A stretch of 64,000 nt of DNA from Mucilaginibacter defluvii. Its GTDB lineage: Bacteria > Bacteroidota > Bacteroidia > Sphingobacteriales > Sphingobacteriaceae. Under the pieces are notes generated by a model. That model saw nothing but the letters and a program-made list of their open reading frames with translations, was not told the origin of the DNA and searched no databases. Below, piece by piece: positions 7,735 to 16,166 of this stretch (positions are counted from its first letter, which is position 1; each line of letters opens with the position of its first letter). The stretch covers positions 1,550,001 to 1,614,000 of the forward strand of contig NZ_BAABJI010000002.1 of NCBI RefSeq assembly GCF_039543225.1, given 5' to 3'. The position numbers and the translations under genes are program-made.

Positions 7735-10593
7735 CTATAACATATCGTTAACATCGCGCCCGTAATGAGCTTTAAAAAGCTTGGAGAAATAGGCAGGCGT
7801 TTCAAACCCGGCAGCGTACGAAATCTCGGCAACTGTACGGTACTTTCCGCTATCGATGGCTTCACGGGCAATCTGCAAACGGATCACCCGGATATATTTA
7901 TTTGGCGTTAGCCCGGTTATAGCTTTTATACGGCGATTTAACTGCCGCTCGCTGATGTTAAGATCGTAGCTTAGCATGGCAATGTTCAGATCAGCTTTAC
8001 CTACCTGTTTACGTATAAGCTGCTCAACCTGGTTCAACCAGGCCAAATCCGCAGGAGACGTTGCCATGTCCTGAACCTCGTCAGCTTCATCATCATCGGC
8101 AATAACCGGTTGGGCGGTCCGGCTCAGAACATTGCCCAGTAAATTGCTTACCCTAGCCAGTAACTCACTGCTTAAAAAGGGCTTGGTTATGTAATCATCA
8201 ACCCCAATGGTGAGCGCTTTAAGCTTATTAGGCGAATCGGCAAGCGCGGTAAGCATTATAACAGGGATGCGGTGATATTCATCATGTTTTTTAAGGTGCT
8301 CCAGCAACAAAAACCCATCCATCAGGGGCATCATTACATCTGATATGATGAGATCTGGTTTTCGCGTCATTCCCTCAAGCTTGGCGAGCGCCTCAACACC
8401 ATTATTAACGGTTACTACCTGGTAGTCAGACTTCAAAACAGCCGATATATAATGTGCCATTTCGCTGTGATCTTCAACTACCATAACGGTAAACTGCCCT
8501 TGTACCACAGGTGAATCCTCTTCCTCAATTTCAGATACACCGGCATCATCTTGCTTAGGCATTTCATCAACAACCTTTAGAGGAAGGTTTACCTTGAATA
8601 CTACACCCTTACCCCACTCGTTATCTATTTCAATTTTACCACCAAGCAGTTCGGTAAATTCACGCGAGATTGCCAGACCAATGCCTGTACCGCCTTCTGC
8701 CGTAACTTTATTCCCCTGATAATAGCGGTCAAAAATATTCTTTAAGTCATCGGGGTGAATGCCTGTACCGGTGTTAGCCACTGTGAATTCAAACTGCCCT
8801 GCTTTCGCAACGGCATTTACATAGATGGAACCGTTTGCAGGCGTAAATTTTACCGCGTTTGATATGAGGTTATTGATGATCTTCTCCAATTTTTCACGGT
8901 CAATCTCCACCATCATATCCTTATCGATACTGCAGATTATTGAGTAGCGTATTTGCCGATGCTCTGCGGCTGATGCAAATCCCTGGTAAAGCATGCGCAC
9001 AAAAGGGAGCAGTTGCAGTTTTTGCAACCGAATGGGCAAATTACCGGCTTCTATCTTACCCAGATCAAGCAACTCATTAACCATGCCCAGCAACTTTTTA
9101 CTGTTACGCCAAACGGTTTCAAGATGCATCCTTCGCTTTTCTTCATTTAAAATCTGCTGGTTAACCAGCACATCAAGCGGCCCCATAATCAACGTTAACG
9201 GGGTGCGTAACTCATGGCTGATGTTAGCGAAAAAGCTCGTCTTCATAGCATCGAGCCGTGCGAGCTGCTTATGCTCCTTAGCCAACAATTTAGCTTCGCG
9301 TTGCCGTTTAAAATAATACCACCTGTATACTATAACAAACCCGATAACTACGATAAACACTATAATTACGCTAAAGTTACGCTGTTGCCTGGCCAGTTTT
9401 GATTTAGCTTCCTCAAGCAGCAGCCGCTTATCAAGCTTGTATTTTTCGTTCAGTTCGGTTGCCGCATTAGTTAGGCCGAGGCTCGTTATGGTGTCACTTA
9501 TATCTCGATAGAGCTTGTAATACTTTAATGCTTCTTTATAGTTCTTCAAGCCCTCGTATGAGTCGCTCAGCCGGTTATAAATATTGCGCTGCATCAACCT
9601 GCTGGTTTGCTCATCGGTTTGTAGAGCTAACGCACGTTTTGAAAACTCTATGCTTTCCTGGTAGCGGCCCTGATCGTTACGTAAGGTCGCCATCTCGTTT
9701 AAGGCGTGCTTGGCTATGGCCGGATAGTTTTCACGCTCGCAAATATCAATAGCCTCAAGTAAAACTATGCTTGCTTTATCAAACCGCTTCTGCATTTCGT
9801 ACAGGCGCCCCAGGTTGCTCAGGTATCGCGCACGCTCAAAGTTGGTAAGTTTATCAGCATACGGCTTTTTTAATATTAACTCCATATACTCAACCGCCTT
9901 AATAGTGTTGTACCTGGTTTGGAAGTTCCGTTGAGAGTATATGTTTGATAATGTGCTTAGCGCGATAATATACATGGAAGTATCTTTCGAAAGCTTCATA
10001 TCAACGGCGGCCTGCTGCGCATGGTTAAGCGCCTGCGACGGGCGATCCATCGATCGGTAAATATCGGCAATACAAATATGGCAGTCAGCGCCCAGGCGTT
10101 TCCACCTGTTTGCTTCGGCAACCTTAAGCGCCCCGAAAGCTATTTTTAAAGCATCTAACTCGCCATTATGACGGCCAAGCATATAGGCCATCATCGTTGC
10201 AGATTTTATGTAGACGAATGAGTCGCGCGGAGTTACCAGCTTATGGGCTTTGCGGGCAAGATCGAGTGCACCGAGTTCATCACCATTCATGTACAAGCGG
10301 TACGATTTTCCATACAACGCGCGGCCTTCAAGCGACTTATCCTTATTTCGTTTGGCCAGGTTTATCTGCGCGTCGGCGTATGCTAAAGCGGAGTCGGGGT
10401 TTTTAATTGTCTTTATTTTTTTTACCAGGCTATCATTAGCAACTTGTGCCATTGCAAACGACGCGCCAGTAGCCAGCAAGGCCATGGCGGCAAAAAAAAT
10501 TAAAAAGGGGACATAATATTTTTGCACAACTATAAGCGGTACCAAAATACAAATAAAACTGCTGGTTATTTGCAAATTTGGCGTTAATAACAA
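7735..10593 (-). CDS. TPR hybrid two-component sensor with AraC-type output
   Basis: A one-protein two-component system of up to 952 residues. Order: signal peptide (ending ASFAMAQ), periplasmic TPR repeats (about 60-390), a membrane helix (VIIVFIVVIGFVIVYRWYYF), then a HisKA domain with the phospho-accepting His in FFANISHELRTPLTLI. The ATPase domain (NLISNAVKFTP, GTGIHPDD, GGTGIGLAIS), a receiver with the phospho-Asp in DLIISDVMMPLMDG and Lys in DDYITKPF, and a C-terminal AraC helix-turn-helix (NKYIRVIRLQIAREAIDSGK, YAAGFETPAYFSKLFKAHYG) follow. It resembles Bacteroidota HTCS regulators but senses through TPRs rather than a propeller. The start is uncertain: a GTG at 10527 would give a tidier signal peptide. 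No obvious target genes lie next to it. Confidence 0.93.
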   Translation of the reverse strand: MLLTPNLQITSSFICILVPLIVVQKYYVPFLIFFAAMALLATGASFAMAQVANDSLVKKIKTIKNPDSALAYADAQINLAKRNKDKSLEGRALYGKSYRLYMNGDELGALDLARKAHKLVTPRDSFVYIKSATMMAYMLGRHNGELDALKIAFGALKVAEANRWKRLGADCHICIADIYRSMDRPSQALNHAQQAAVDMKLSKDTSMYIIALSTLSNIYSQRNFQTRYNTIKAVEYMELILKKPYADKLTNFERARYLSNLGRLYEMQKRFDKASIVLLEAIDICERENYPAIAKHALNEMATLRNDQGRYQESIEFSKRALALQTDEQTSRLMQRNIYNRLSDSYEGLKNYKEALKYYKLYRDISDTITSLGLTNAATELNEKYKLDKRLLLEEAKSKLARQQRNFSVIIVFIVVIGFVIVYRWYYFKRQREAKLLAKEHKQLARLDAMKTSFFANISHELRTPLTLIMGPLDVLVNQQILNEEKRRMHLETVWRNSKKLLGMVNELLDLGKIEAGNLPIRLQKLQLLPFVRMLYQGFASAAEHRQIRYSIICSIDKDMMVEIDREKLEKIINNLISNAVKFTPANGSIYVNAVAKAGQFEFTVANTGTGIHPDDLKNIFDRYYQGNKVTAEGGTGIGLAISREFTELLGGKIEIDNEWGKGVVFKVNLPLKVVDEMPKQDDAGVSEIEEEDSPVVQGQFTVMVVEDHSEMAHYISAVLKSDYQVVTVNNGVEALAKLEGMTRKPDLIISDVMMPLMDGFLLLEHLKKHDEYHRIPVIMLTALADSPNKLKALTIGVDDYITKPFLSSELLARVSNLLGNVLSRTAQPVIADDDEADEVQDMATSPADLAWLNQVEQLIRKQVGKADLNIAMLSYDLNISERQLNRRIKAITGLTPNKYIRVIRLQIAREAIDSGKYRTVAEISYAAGFETPAYFSKLFKAHYGRDVNDML

Positions 10594-10692
10594 ACTATAT
10601 TTTAAAGATTGATAATTAACGTCCAGTTAACAACTTAAAGCTATAACAATAATATTATCAGCAATTCGCTTACTTTAGTAGCTTTACCCACT

Positions 10693-11499
10693 ATGAGTAA
10701 AGGGAAAACAATAAGTATTTTGGGATGCGGCTGGTATGGCCTTGCCTTGGCCAGGCAACTGGTAAAGGCAGGCTATTCGGTTAAAGGATCAACCACTTCT
10801 ACGGAAAAATTAAAATTGCTACGTGAGCAGGGTATTGAACCTTTTTTAATTGATGCAGGCGATGAACAAAACGCCTTAAACCCTTTATTTTTTGAGAGTA
10901 AAATATTGGTGATAGCGATACCACCAAGGGTGCGGAGCGGCAATGGCGAAAACTATATACCACAGATAAAAAACATAATAAAGGCTGCAAAAGCAAGCGC
11001 GACTGTTGACCATGTGATCTATATCAGTTCGACCGGGGTATATGGCGATAATAACGGCGTGGTTACAGAAATGGATCCGCCAAAACCATCAACCGAATCG
11101 GGCAGGGTACTGCTTGTTGCTGAAGAACTGCTAACAAACGCGTCCGGTTTTACTACAACCATTATTCGCTTTGGGGGATTATTTGGCCCTAGCCGGGATG
11201 CAGGTCGCTTTTTCGCAGGTAAAACTAACATGCCCAATGGCAAAGCACCTATTAACATGATACATTTAGATGATTGCCTGGGTATCACCGAAGCTATTTT
11301 GACAAGAGAGGGCTTTGGCCATATCTATAATGCCGCCTCACCTGAACACCCGGCCAAGAGCAGCTTTTATACCCATGCCGCTGAAAGAGCTGATTTACCC
11401 AGACCTAAGTTTATTGATGAACTGAATGAATGGAAACAGGTTGACAGCGTTAATGTACCGCAATTGCTTAACTACAATTTTAAGCACAGCCTGATATAA
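10693..11499 (+). CDS. NAD(P)-binding extended-SDR protein, YeeZ-like
   Basis: A 268-residue Rossmann-fold protein. The dinucleotide-binding loop is LGCGWYGLALARQLVKAGY at residues 10-28, followed by STTSTEKL. The middle has YISSTGVYGD, where Ser/Tyr fit the extended short-chain (epimerase-like) family, and IRFGGLFGPSRDAGRFFAGK. This matches the YeeZ/NAD-dependent epimerase group often annotated as SDR oxidoreductase; the substrate is unknown. It is divergent from the hybrid sensor kinase, about 99 bases apart, and ends just before a strong terminator, so it is a single-gene unit. Confidence 0.85.
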   Translation: MSKGKTISILGCGWYGLALARQLVKAGYSVKGSTTSTEKLKLLREQGIEPFLIDAGDEQNALNPLFFESKILVIAIPPRVRSGNGENYIPQIKNIIKAAKASATVDHVIYISSTGVYGDNNGVVTEMDPPKPSTESGRVLLVAEELLTNASGFTTTIIRFGGLFGPSRDAGRFFAGKTNMPNGKAPINMIHLDDCLGITEAILTREGFGHIYNAASPEHPAKSSFYTHAAERADLPRPKFIDELNEWKQVDSVNVPQLLNYNFKHSLI

Positions 11500-11504
11500 A
11501 CAAA

Positions 11505-11530
11505 GAGCGGGCTTTCGCCCGCTCCTCTCT
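11505..11530 (+). terminator. Terminator after the SDR gene
   Basis: GAGCGGGC-TTTC-GCCCGCTC, a perfect 8-base stem with a 4-base loop, 5 bases after the stop codon. A CTCTCT tract follows rather than a pure T-run. Confidence 0.78.
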
Positions 11531-11560
11531 CACTAAACATAATCAATCTACCACATCAAA

Positions 11561-11962
11561 TCAACCTTGCACTTTACCAGCTTGTTCGGCTCTCTTCTTC
11601 TGCATCTTATACACCTTATCTGCCTTAAGCTGGTTATATTTTTTAACCTGGTCAGCATTTAACACACCGGTTATCTGCTTGTCGGTTGTTTCCATTATCG
11701 CTTTTATTGCCTTGCGGTTATGGCGCTTGTTATCGGCAGTTTTGTTAGCCGCTTTCAAGCTATCTACGCTGGTAGCCTGTTTCAGCAAAATATCATGCAC
11801 CTTAACAGACTGAGCTTGGCTAAGCGCTAATTCGCTCTGCATTTTTTTGCTTAAAATATCTGCCTTTTGCTGGGCAGTTTTATGTGGCCTAACCTCTGTT
11901 TGCGCATGTGCCGCTAAACCTAAACCGGCTACAATTGCCATCATCAATATCAACTTTTTCAT
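11561..11962 (-). CDS. Small exported helical protein (Spy/CpxP or DUF4890-like)
   Basis: A 133-residue protein with a signal peptide (MKKLILMMAIVAGLGLAAHA|Q). The mature part is almost wholly helical and rich in K, Q and A, with segments such as QKADILSKKMQSELALSQAQ and ITGVLNADQVKKYNQLKADK. The pattern of a helix, an L-x-x-x-Q motif and a second helix before a basic tail recalls periplasmic LTxxQ/Spy-type proteins and DUF4890, which are chaperones or of unknown function. It is a single-gene unit, convergent with the SDR gene across a shared terminator region. The family call is tentative. Confidence 0.7.
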   Translation of the reverse strand: MKKLILMMAIVAGLGLAAHAQTEVRPHKTAQQKADILSKKMQSELALSQAQSVKVHDILLKQATSVDSLKAANKTADNKRHNRKAIKAIMETTDKQITGVLNADQVKKYNQLKADKVYKMQKKRAEQAGKVQG

Positions 11963-12062
11963 TACGTTCTATCGTTGTTTGTATAGTTATGACTGTGTTG
12001 AATACCGATGGTTTAACCCGCCTTTACTATTGATTACGGAATGACAAACGGACGACAAAACA

Positions 12063-12090
12063 AAAGGCCGGTTACTACTAACCGGCCTTT
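12063..12090. terminator. Bidirectional terminator-like hairpin
   Basis: AAAGGCCGGTTA-CTAC-TAACCGGCCTTT: a perfect 12-base stem with A-tract and T-tract edges. It lies 22 bases downstream of the acidic-protein stop on the minus strand, so it most likely ends that transcript. Confidence 0.82.
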
Positions 12091-12111
12091 ATATTAATTG
12101 TTATCGTGTTA

Positions 12112-12735
12112 CTAAATACCTTCGGTACCTGGTTCATGGCCTAACATACGCCCCGTTGTGCGGCCATGCGGACGTGCTTCAAAATCCGTTTTTGCCGGTC
12201 CCTCGGCCGGGAATTCCCTGTGCTCGGGCGGCGTTACATCGTTTTGTTCACTGTACGATGCATCGTTACCTTCCTGCGGCTCGCTGTACTCGCGGCTTGG
12301 CGTGTAACCCGAACCTTCATTTTCCGACTCTTCCTTCTCAGGTATTTCATTTGGATCAGGATCAACCGATTCCGGATTTAAATGCGCTTCAAAATCCTTA
12401 TCCTCGTTAAACTCGCTACCTTCCGAAGCATCGTAGTTACGGTTAAACGCGGCATCATCACTAAGCGTATTGGTGTAACCCGCGGTTAAAGTATCGTCGT
12501 CTTCGTCTTCTTCATCATATAGCGGGTCGGTATCGTCAATCTCATCATCCTCAATTTCCGAATCCAGTTCATCTTCATCCTCGAAAGCTAATTCATCCTC
12601 CTCGTCAAGCTCTTCCTCATCAGGGTCAACAGCGCGACCTGAAGTTGAGTATTCCTGACCGGCATAAGCGCCTTCGTTTTCTCGCCTCAACTGATCATCC
12701 CGATCATTCCAGGCCATATCGTTTGTTGTCATCAT
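12112..12735 (-). CDS. Highly acidic protein of unknown function
   Basis: A 207-residue protein with no signal peptide and no recognisable domain. Residues about 37-85 are almost solid Asp and Glu (DEEELDEEDELAFEDEDELD and onward). The rest is rich in E, D, N, S and P (ESVDPDPNEIPEKEESENEG), and the C-terminus is more neutral and basic (ARPHGRTTGRMLGHEPG). It is probably intrinsically disordered; such proteins can bind cations, basic proteins or surfaces. It is bounded by terminators on both sides, so it is transcribed alone. Two start ATGs are adjacent (12735 and 12732). The codons have normal base composition for the window, which argues for a native gene. Confidence 0.75.
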   Translation of the reverse strand: MMTTNDMAWNDRDDQLRRENEGAYAGQEYSTSGRAVDPDEEELDEEDELAFEDEDELDSEIEDDEIDDTDPLYDEEDEDDDTLTAGYTNTLSDDAAFNRNYDASEGSEFNEDKDFEAHLNPESVDPDPNEIPEKEESENEGSGYTPSREYSEPQEGNDASYSEQNDVTPPEHREFPAEGPAKTDFEARPHGRTTGRMLGHEPGTEGI

Positions 12736-12771
12736 AGGTTATCAATTTTAATTACTAATTAAGTAACCTAT
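12734..12771 (-). repeat. Inverted repeat spanning the start codon of the acidic-protein gene
   Basis: ATAGGTTA at 12734-12741 and TAACCTAT at 12764-12771 form an 8-base stem around a 22-base AT-rich loop. On the minus strand the 3' arm ends in CCTATG, so the first start codon is partly inside the stem. Confidence 0.5.
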
Positions 12772-12814
12772 AAAAAAGGCCGATTGTTTTCTTTATTTAA
12801 GAAATCAACCGGCC
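12772..12814 (-). terminator. Terminator after the cysteine desulfurase
   Basis: On the minus strand GGCCGGTTG and CAATCGGCC pair (one G-U), with a 19-base loop, and TTTTTT follows. It is placed 47 bases after the desulfurase stop codon. Confidence 0.75.
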
Positions 12815-12860
12815 GTTGTATGATTAATCTTTGCAGGATTGTTAATAACCCCGAAACGCT

Positions 12861-13997
12861 TTATGCTTTCACCAGGCAAACATCCTTTAGTTTTGCCACC
12901 GTGTAATCAACTTCGTCCTTTGTGCTGTACTTGGAGAAAGAGAACCTGACCGAAGCGCGTGACGGATTGGCACCGATAGCCCCTAGCACATGCGAACCGA
13001 TATCAGTACCCGAGCTGCAGGCACTACCACCTGATGCGGATATACCGGCAATATCCAGGTTAAATAACAACATATCGGCCATTTCCATTTCAGGGAAAGA
13101 TACATTTAGAACAGTATATAAGCTTTTGTCCGGATCAATCTCTCCGTTAAAACCTATTCCCGGTATCTCTGCTTTCAGTTGCTCTATCATGTAAGTTTTA
13201 ATACCCTGCACATGCGCGCGGTGCTCCTCCATTTCGGCATAAGCCAATTCAAGCGATTTGGCTAAACCTGCAATACCGTAAACATTCTCGGTACCGCCGC
13301 GCATATTACGCTCCTGCGAGCCGCCGTGTATCATGGGCTTTATTTTAATACGATGATTGATATGTAAAAAGCCTACACCCTTTGGCCCATGCAGTTTGTG
13401 CGCCGAACACACCAAAAAGTGTACTTTCAGCTTGCTTAAATCATGCGTAAAATGCCCCATGGTTTGCACGGTATCACTATGAAAAAGAGCATTGTATTGC
13501 TCACACAAGTCGCCAACACGCTCAATATCTGTAAGTGTACCTATCTCATTGTTGGCATGCATCAGCGATACAAAGCTGCGTTCGTTATCCTGTAACAGCT
13601 TTTCCAAGTGGGCATAATCAATATTACCCTTATGGTCGGTATCAACATAACTTAGTTTAATGATGCCTGTTTTCTCCATCGCCTCGAGGGTATGCAACAC
13701 CGCATGGTGCTCCAGCCTGCTGGTAATGGCGTGCTTTAAACCATGATCAACAATGCCGCACTTAATTGCTGTATTATCAGCCTCGGTGCCGCCACTGGTA
13801 AAAAATATTTCGGCGGGTGAGGTGTGCAATAAATTGGCGATAGTTTTCCGCGCGCGTTCGATAAGGGTACGCGCTTCACGGCCATGTGCATGTATGGATG
13901 ACGGGTTGCCAAACTGGCCTTCCATCACCTTGTACATTTCTTTTAATACTTCAGGGTCAAGCGGCGTGGTGGCCGCGTTATCAAAATAAACACGCAT
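12861..13997 (-). CDS. Cysteine desulfurase (NifS/IscS family)
   Basis: A 378-residue PLP enzyme that removes sulfur from cysteine for Fe-S cluster, tRNA thiolation or other sulfur transfer. N-terminus YFDNAATTPLDPEV is the family start. The PLP lysine is Lys201 in SAHKLHGPKG and the catalytic Cys is about residue 327 in the flexible loop ASGGSACSSGTDIGSHVL. The length matches group I desulfurases. No iscU, sufU or mnmA gene is adjacent, so whether it is IscS for Fe-S clusters or a more general desulfurase cannot be read from context. It precedes a terminator and follows glmM on the same strand, about 84 bases apart. Confidence 0.95.
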   Translation of the reverse strand: MRVYFDNAATTPLDPEVLKEMYKVMEGQFGNPSSIHAHGREARTLIERARKTIANLLHTSPAEIFFTSGGTEADNTAIKCGIVDHGLKHAITSRLEHHAVLHTLEAMEKTGIIKLSYVDTDHKGNIDYAHLEKLLQDNERSFVSLMHANNEIGTLTDIERVGDLCEQYNALFHSDTVQTMGHFTHDLSKLKVHFLVCSAHKLHGPKGVGFLHINHRIKIKPMIHGGSQERNMRGGTENVYGIAGLAKSLELAYAEMEEHRAHVQGIKTYMIEQLKAEIPGIGFNGEIDPDKSLYTVLNVSFPEMEMADMLLFNLDIAGISASGGSACSSGTDIGSHVLGAIGANPSRASVRFSFSKYSTKDEVDYTVAKLKDVCLVKA

Positions 13998-14081
13998 TAT
14001 GTTGATCAGTTATGTGTGGGCAGATCGCTCCGCTCACGGTTGTTTACGTCCTTTTACACGGCAAATATACCGTACAATACC

Positions 14082-15470
14082 TTACGATATCTTTAAAATC
14101 GCCTTCATATCAGCAATCAGTCGTTCAGCCAAAGCAGTTGCTGCTGCCTCGCTGGTTGACTCTGAATAAATGCGGATGATCGGCTCGGTGTTCGACCGGC
14201 GCAAATGTACCCATTCTTTACCGAATTCTATCTTCAACCCGTCTATGGTGCTGTAAGGTTGATCCTTGTACTTTTCCTCTACTTGTTTCAGCAATCCGTC
14301 GATATCCATACCTGCCTGTAACTCTATCTTATTTTTGGAGATATAGTATTCCGGGTAGGTTTTCCTGAGTTCAGAGATGGTTTTCTTCTCCTTTGCCAAA
14401 TGCGTCAGAAACAGGGCGATGCCCACCAGTGCATCCCTGCCATAGTGCAATTCCGGATAGATCACTCCGCCATTACCTTCACCGCCGATGATGGCATTGG
14501 TTTCCTTCATCTTGTTCACTACGTTCACTTCGCCTACCGCGGCAGCTGTGTAATTGCCGTTTTGGGTTTCGGTCACATCTCTTAACGCTCTGGTTGATGA
14601 CAGGTTGGATACTGTATTGCCCGGGGTATGTTTTAGTATATAATCGGCCACAGCTACCAGGGTGTATTCTTCACCGAACATGCTGCCGTCCTCATTTACA
14701 AAGCACAGCCTGTCTACATCCGGGTCTACCACAATACCCAGGTCGGCTTTGTTTTCCTTTACTGTTTCGGCTATCGCCGTCAGGTTTTCGGGCAATGGCT
14801 CGGGATTATGGGGAAAGTGTCCGTTAGGTTCGGTATACAGTTCGTAAATGGTTTCTACGCCTAATGCTTTCAGCAGTGCCGGTACATAGATACCGCCTGT
14901 GGAGTTTACGCAGTCTACCGCTATTTTGAAGTTAGCTTGCTTAATGGCTTCTTTGTCTACCAACGGCAGGTTCAGTATCAGGTCAATGTGTTTTTGAAGG
15001 TAGCTGTCGTCCTGCGTTACCTTGCCCAGGCTGTCTACATCGGCATAAATAAAATCGCTGGCTTCGGCGATGTCCAGTACTTCCTTGCCATCAGCATCGC
15101 TGATAAACTCGCCTTTGTCGTTCAGCAGTTTCAGGGCGTTCCATTGTTTGGGGTTGTGGCTCGCGGTCAGGATGATGCCGCCTGCGGCTTTTTCCAGCGG
15201 TACGGCTACTTCTACCGTTGGGGTGGTGCTCAAGCCAAGGTCTATTACGTCGATACCCAGGCCTTGCAGGGTGCCGGTTACCAGGCTGCTCACCATTTCG
15301 CCCGAGATGCGGGCATCACGGCCAATGACGATCTTGTTGATGCCTGATTTTTTTACCGCCCAGCTACCATACGCCGAGGTGAATTTTACGATATCCAACG
15401 GCGTTAGCGCCTCGCCGGCCAATCCACCGATAGTACCTCTGATGCCGCTTATTGATTTGATTAGTGTCAA
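14082..15470 (-). CDS. glmM: Phosphoglucosamine mutase-type phosphohexomutase, probable TTG start
   Basis: The enzyme interconverts glucosamine 6-phosphate and 1-phosphate for peptidoglycan and LPS precursors, or a related phosphosugar pair. The phosphoserine is about residue 104 in ILTASHNPKQWNALK. The metal loop is DPDVDRLCF, the sugar loop GGEGNGGVIYP and the phosphate-binding end LRRSNTEPIIRIYSES. I chose a TTG start at 15470 (TLIKSISGIRGTIGG), because homologues begin just there. The upstream ATG at 15491 lies inside a perfect TAnnTTTG box (15489-15496), so it should not be transcribed. Substrate assignment within the alpha-D-phosphohexomutase family is by overall resemblance; a phosphomannomutase is the main alternative. 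Confidence 0.9.
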   Translation of the reverse strand: MTLIKSISGIRGTIGGLAGEALTPLDIVKFTSAYGSWAVKKSGINKIVIGRDARISGEMVSSLVTGTLQGLGIDVIDLGLSTTPTVEVAVPLEKAAGGIILTASHNPKQWNALKLLNDKGEFISDADGKEVLDIAEASDFIYADVDSLGKVTQDDSYLQKHIDLILNLPLVDKEAIKQANFKIAVDCVNSTGGIYVPALLKALGVETIYELYTEPNGHFPHNPEPLPENLTAIAETVKENKADLGIVVDPDVDRLCFVNEDGSMFGEEYTLVAVADYILKHTPGNTVSNLSSTRALRDVTETQNGNYTAAAVGEVNVVNKMKETNAIIGGEGNGGVIYPELHYGRDALVGIALFLTHLAKEKKTISELRKTYPEYYISKNKIELQAGMDIDGLLKQVEEKYKDQPYSTIDGLKIEFGKEWVHLRRSNTEPIIRIYSESTSEAAATALAERLIADMKAILKIS

Positions 15471-15488
15471 TGCAAATAAAGTTTGGCG

Positions 15489-15496
15489 CAAAAGTA
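15489..15496 (-). promoter_or_regulatory. -7 box TACTTTTG of glmM
   Basis: Minus-strand TACTTTTG matches TAnnTTTG exactly. It predicts a transcript start near 15482 and supports the TTG start at 15470. Confidence 0.65.
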
Positions 15497-15554
15497 ATTA
15501 TATTTAGCTGACACAATGTAATGCCCACGTTGTTTTAACCGACAATTTAATGGC

Positions 15555-15562
15555 TATATTTG
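15555..15562 (+). promoter_or_regulatory. -7 box TATATTTG of the PAP2 gene
   Basis: TATATTTG at 15555-15562, with a GTTGTTTT stretch about 22 bases upstream as a possible -33 element. It lies inside the longer frame that begins at 15550, so the true start must be downstream, at 15595. Confidence 0.65.
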
Positions 15563-15594
15563 CACTCGCAAAAATTGGCGCTAACAACAACCTG

Positions 15595-16158
15595 ATGCCC
15601 GAACAACTTTTACAACTCGACCGGCATTTATTCTACTTTATTAATCACGACCTATCGAACCCTTTTTTCGACTGGCTGATGCCACTTTTGCGTAACGCCC
15701 GTTTCTGGATACCGCTGTACATATTTATTATCGGTTTTTGCATCTATAAATATCGTAAAGTGGGCATAATCATCGTTTTAATGCTGGCAGCAAGCGCCGG
15801 CGTTGCTGATTTTGTGAGCGCGAGCATCATCAAACCCGCTATACAAAGGGTACGCCCCTGCCGCGATCCTGTTACCGCCGAAAAAGATATTCCACGTGTT
15901 CGATGCGGATCCGGCTATAGCTTCCCATCCACCCATGCCAGCGATCATTTTGCTATGGCAGCCTTTATAAGCATGGTTTTTAGTCGCCGCTGGCGATGGA
16001 TATGGTGGGTAAGTATGCTATGGGCGGCAAGCATTTGCTTTGCGCAGGTATATGTAAGCGTCCATTTCCCTATTGATGTAATGGGCGGCGCGCTTTTCGG
16101 CCTAATTGTTGGCTTTGGCATTGCACAACTGTTTAAAAAATTTCAACCCGGCTTCTGA
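15595..16158 (+). CDS. PAP2 family membrane phosphatase
   Basis: A 187-residue integral membrane phosphatase. The three PAP2 motifs are visible: KPAIQRVRPC, then SFPSTHASDHFAMAAF, then VHFPIDVMGGALFG. It has about five membrane helices. Such enzymes dephosphorylate undecaprenyl diphosphate or phosphatidic acid and related lipids on the outer face of the membrane. The exact substrate is not readable. The start at 15595 (MPEQLLQLDRHLFYFINHDL) is chosen because the upstream ATG (15550) sits before the TATATTTG box. The gene precedes a ZIP transporter with an 8-base gap and may be co-transcribed with it. Confidence 0.9.
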   Translation: MPEQLLQLDRHLFYFINHDLSNPFFDWLMPLLRNARFWIPLYIFIIGFCIYKYRKVGIIIVLMLAASAGVADFVSASIIKPAIQRVRPCRDPVTAEKDIPRVRCGSGYSFPSTHASDHFAMAAFISMVFSRRWRWIWWVSMLWAASICFAQVYVSVHFPIDVMGGALFGLIVGFGIAQLFKKFQPGF

Positions 16159-16166
16159 TATCATAA

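Noticed and set aside
7735-10593. Split genes for sensor and regulator
   Set aside because: The frame is continuous from the TPR region to the AraC domain, so it is one hybrid protein.
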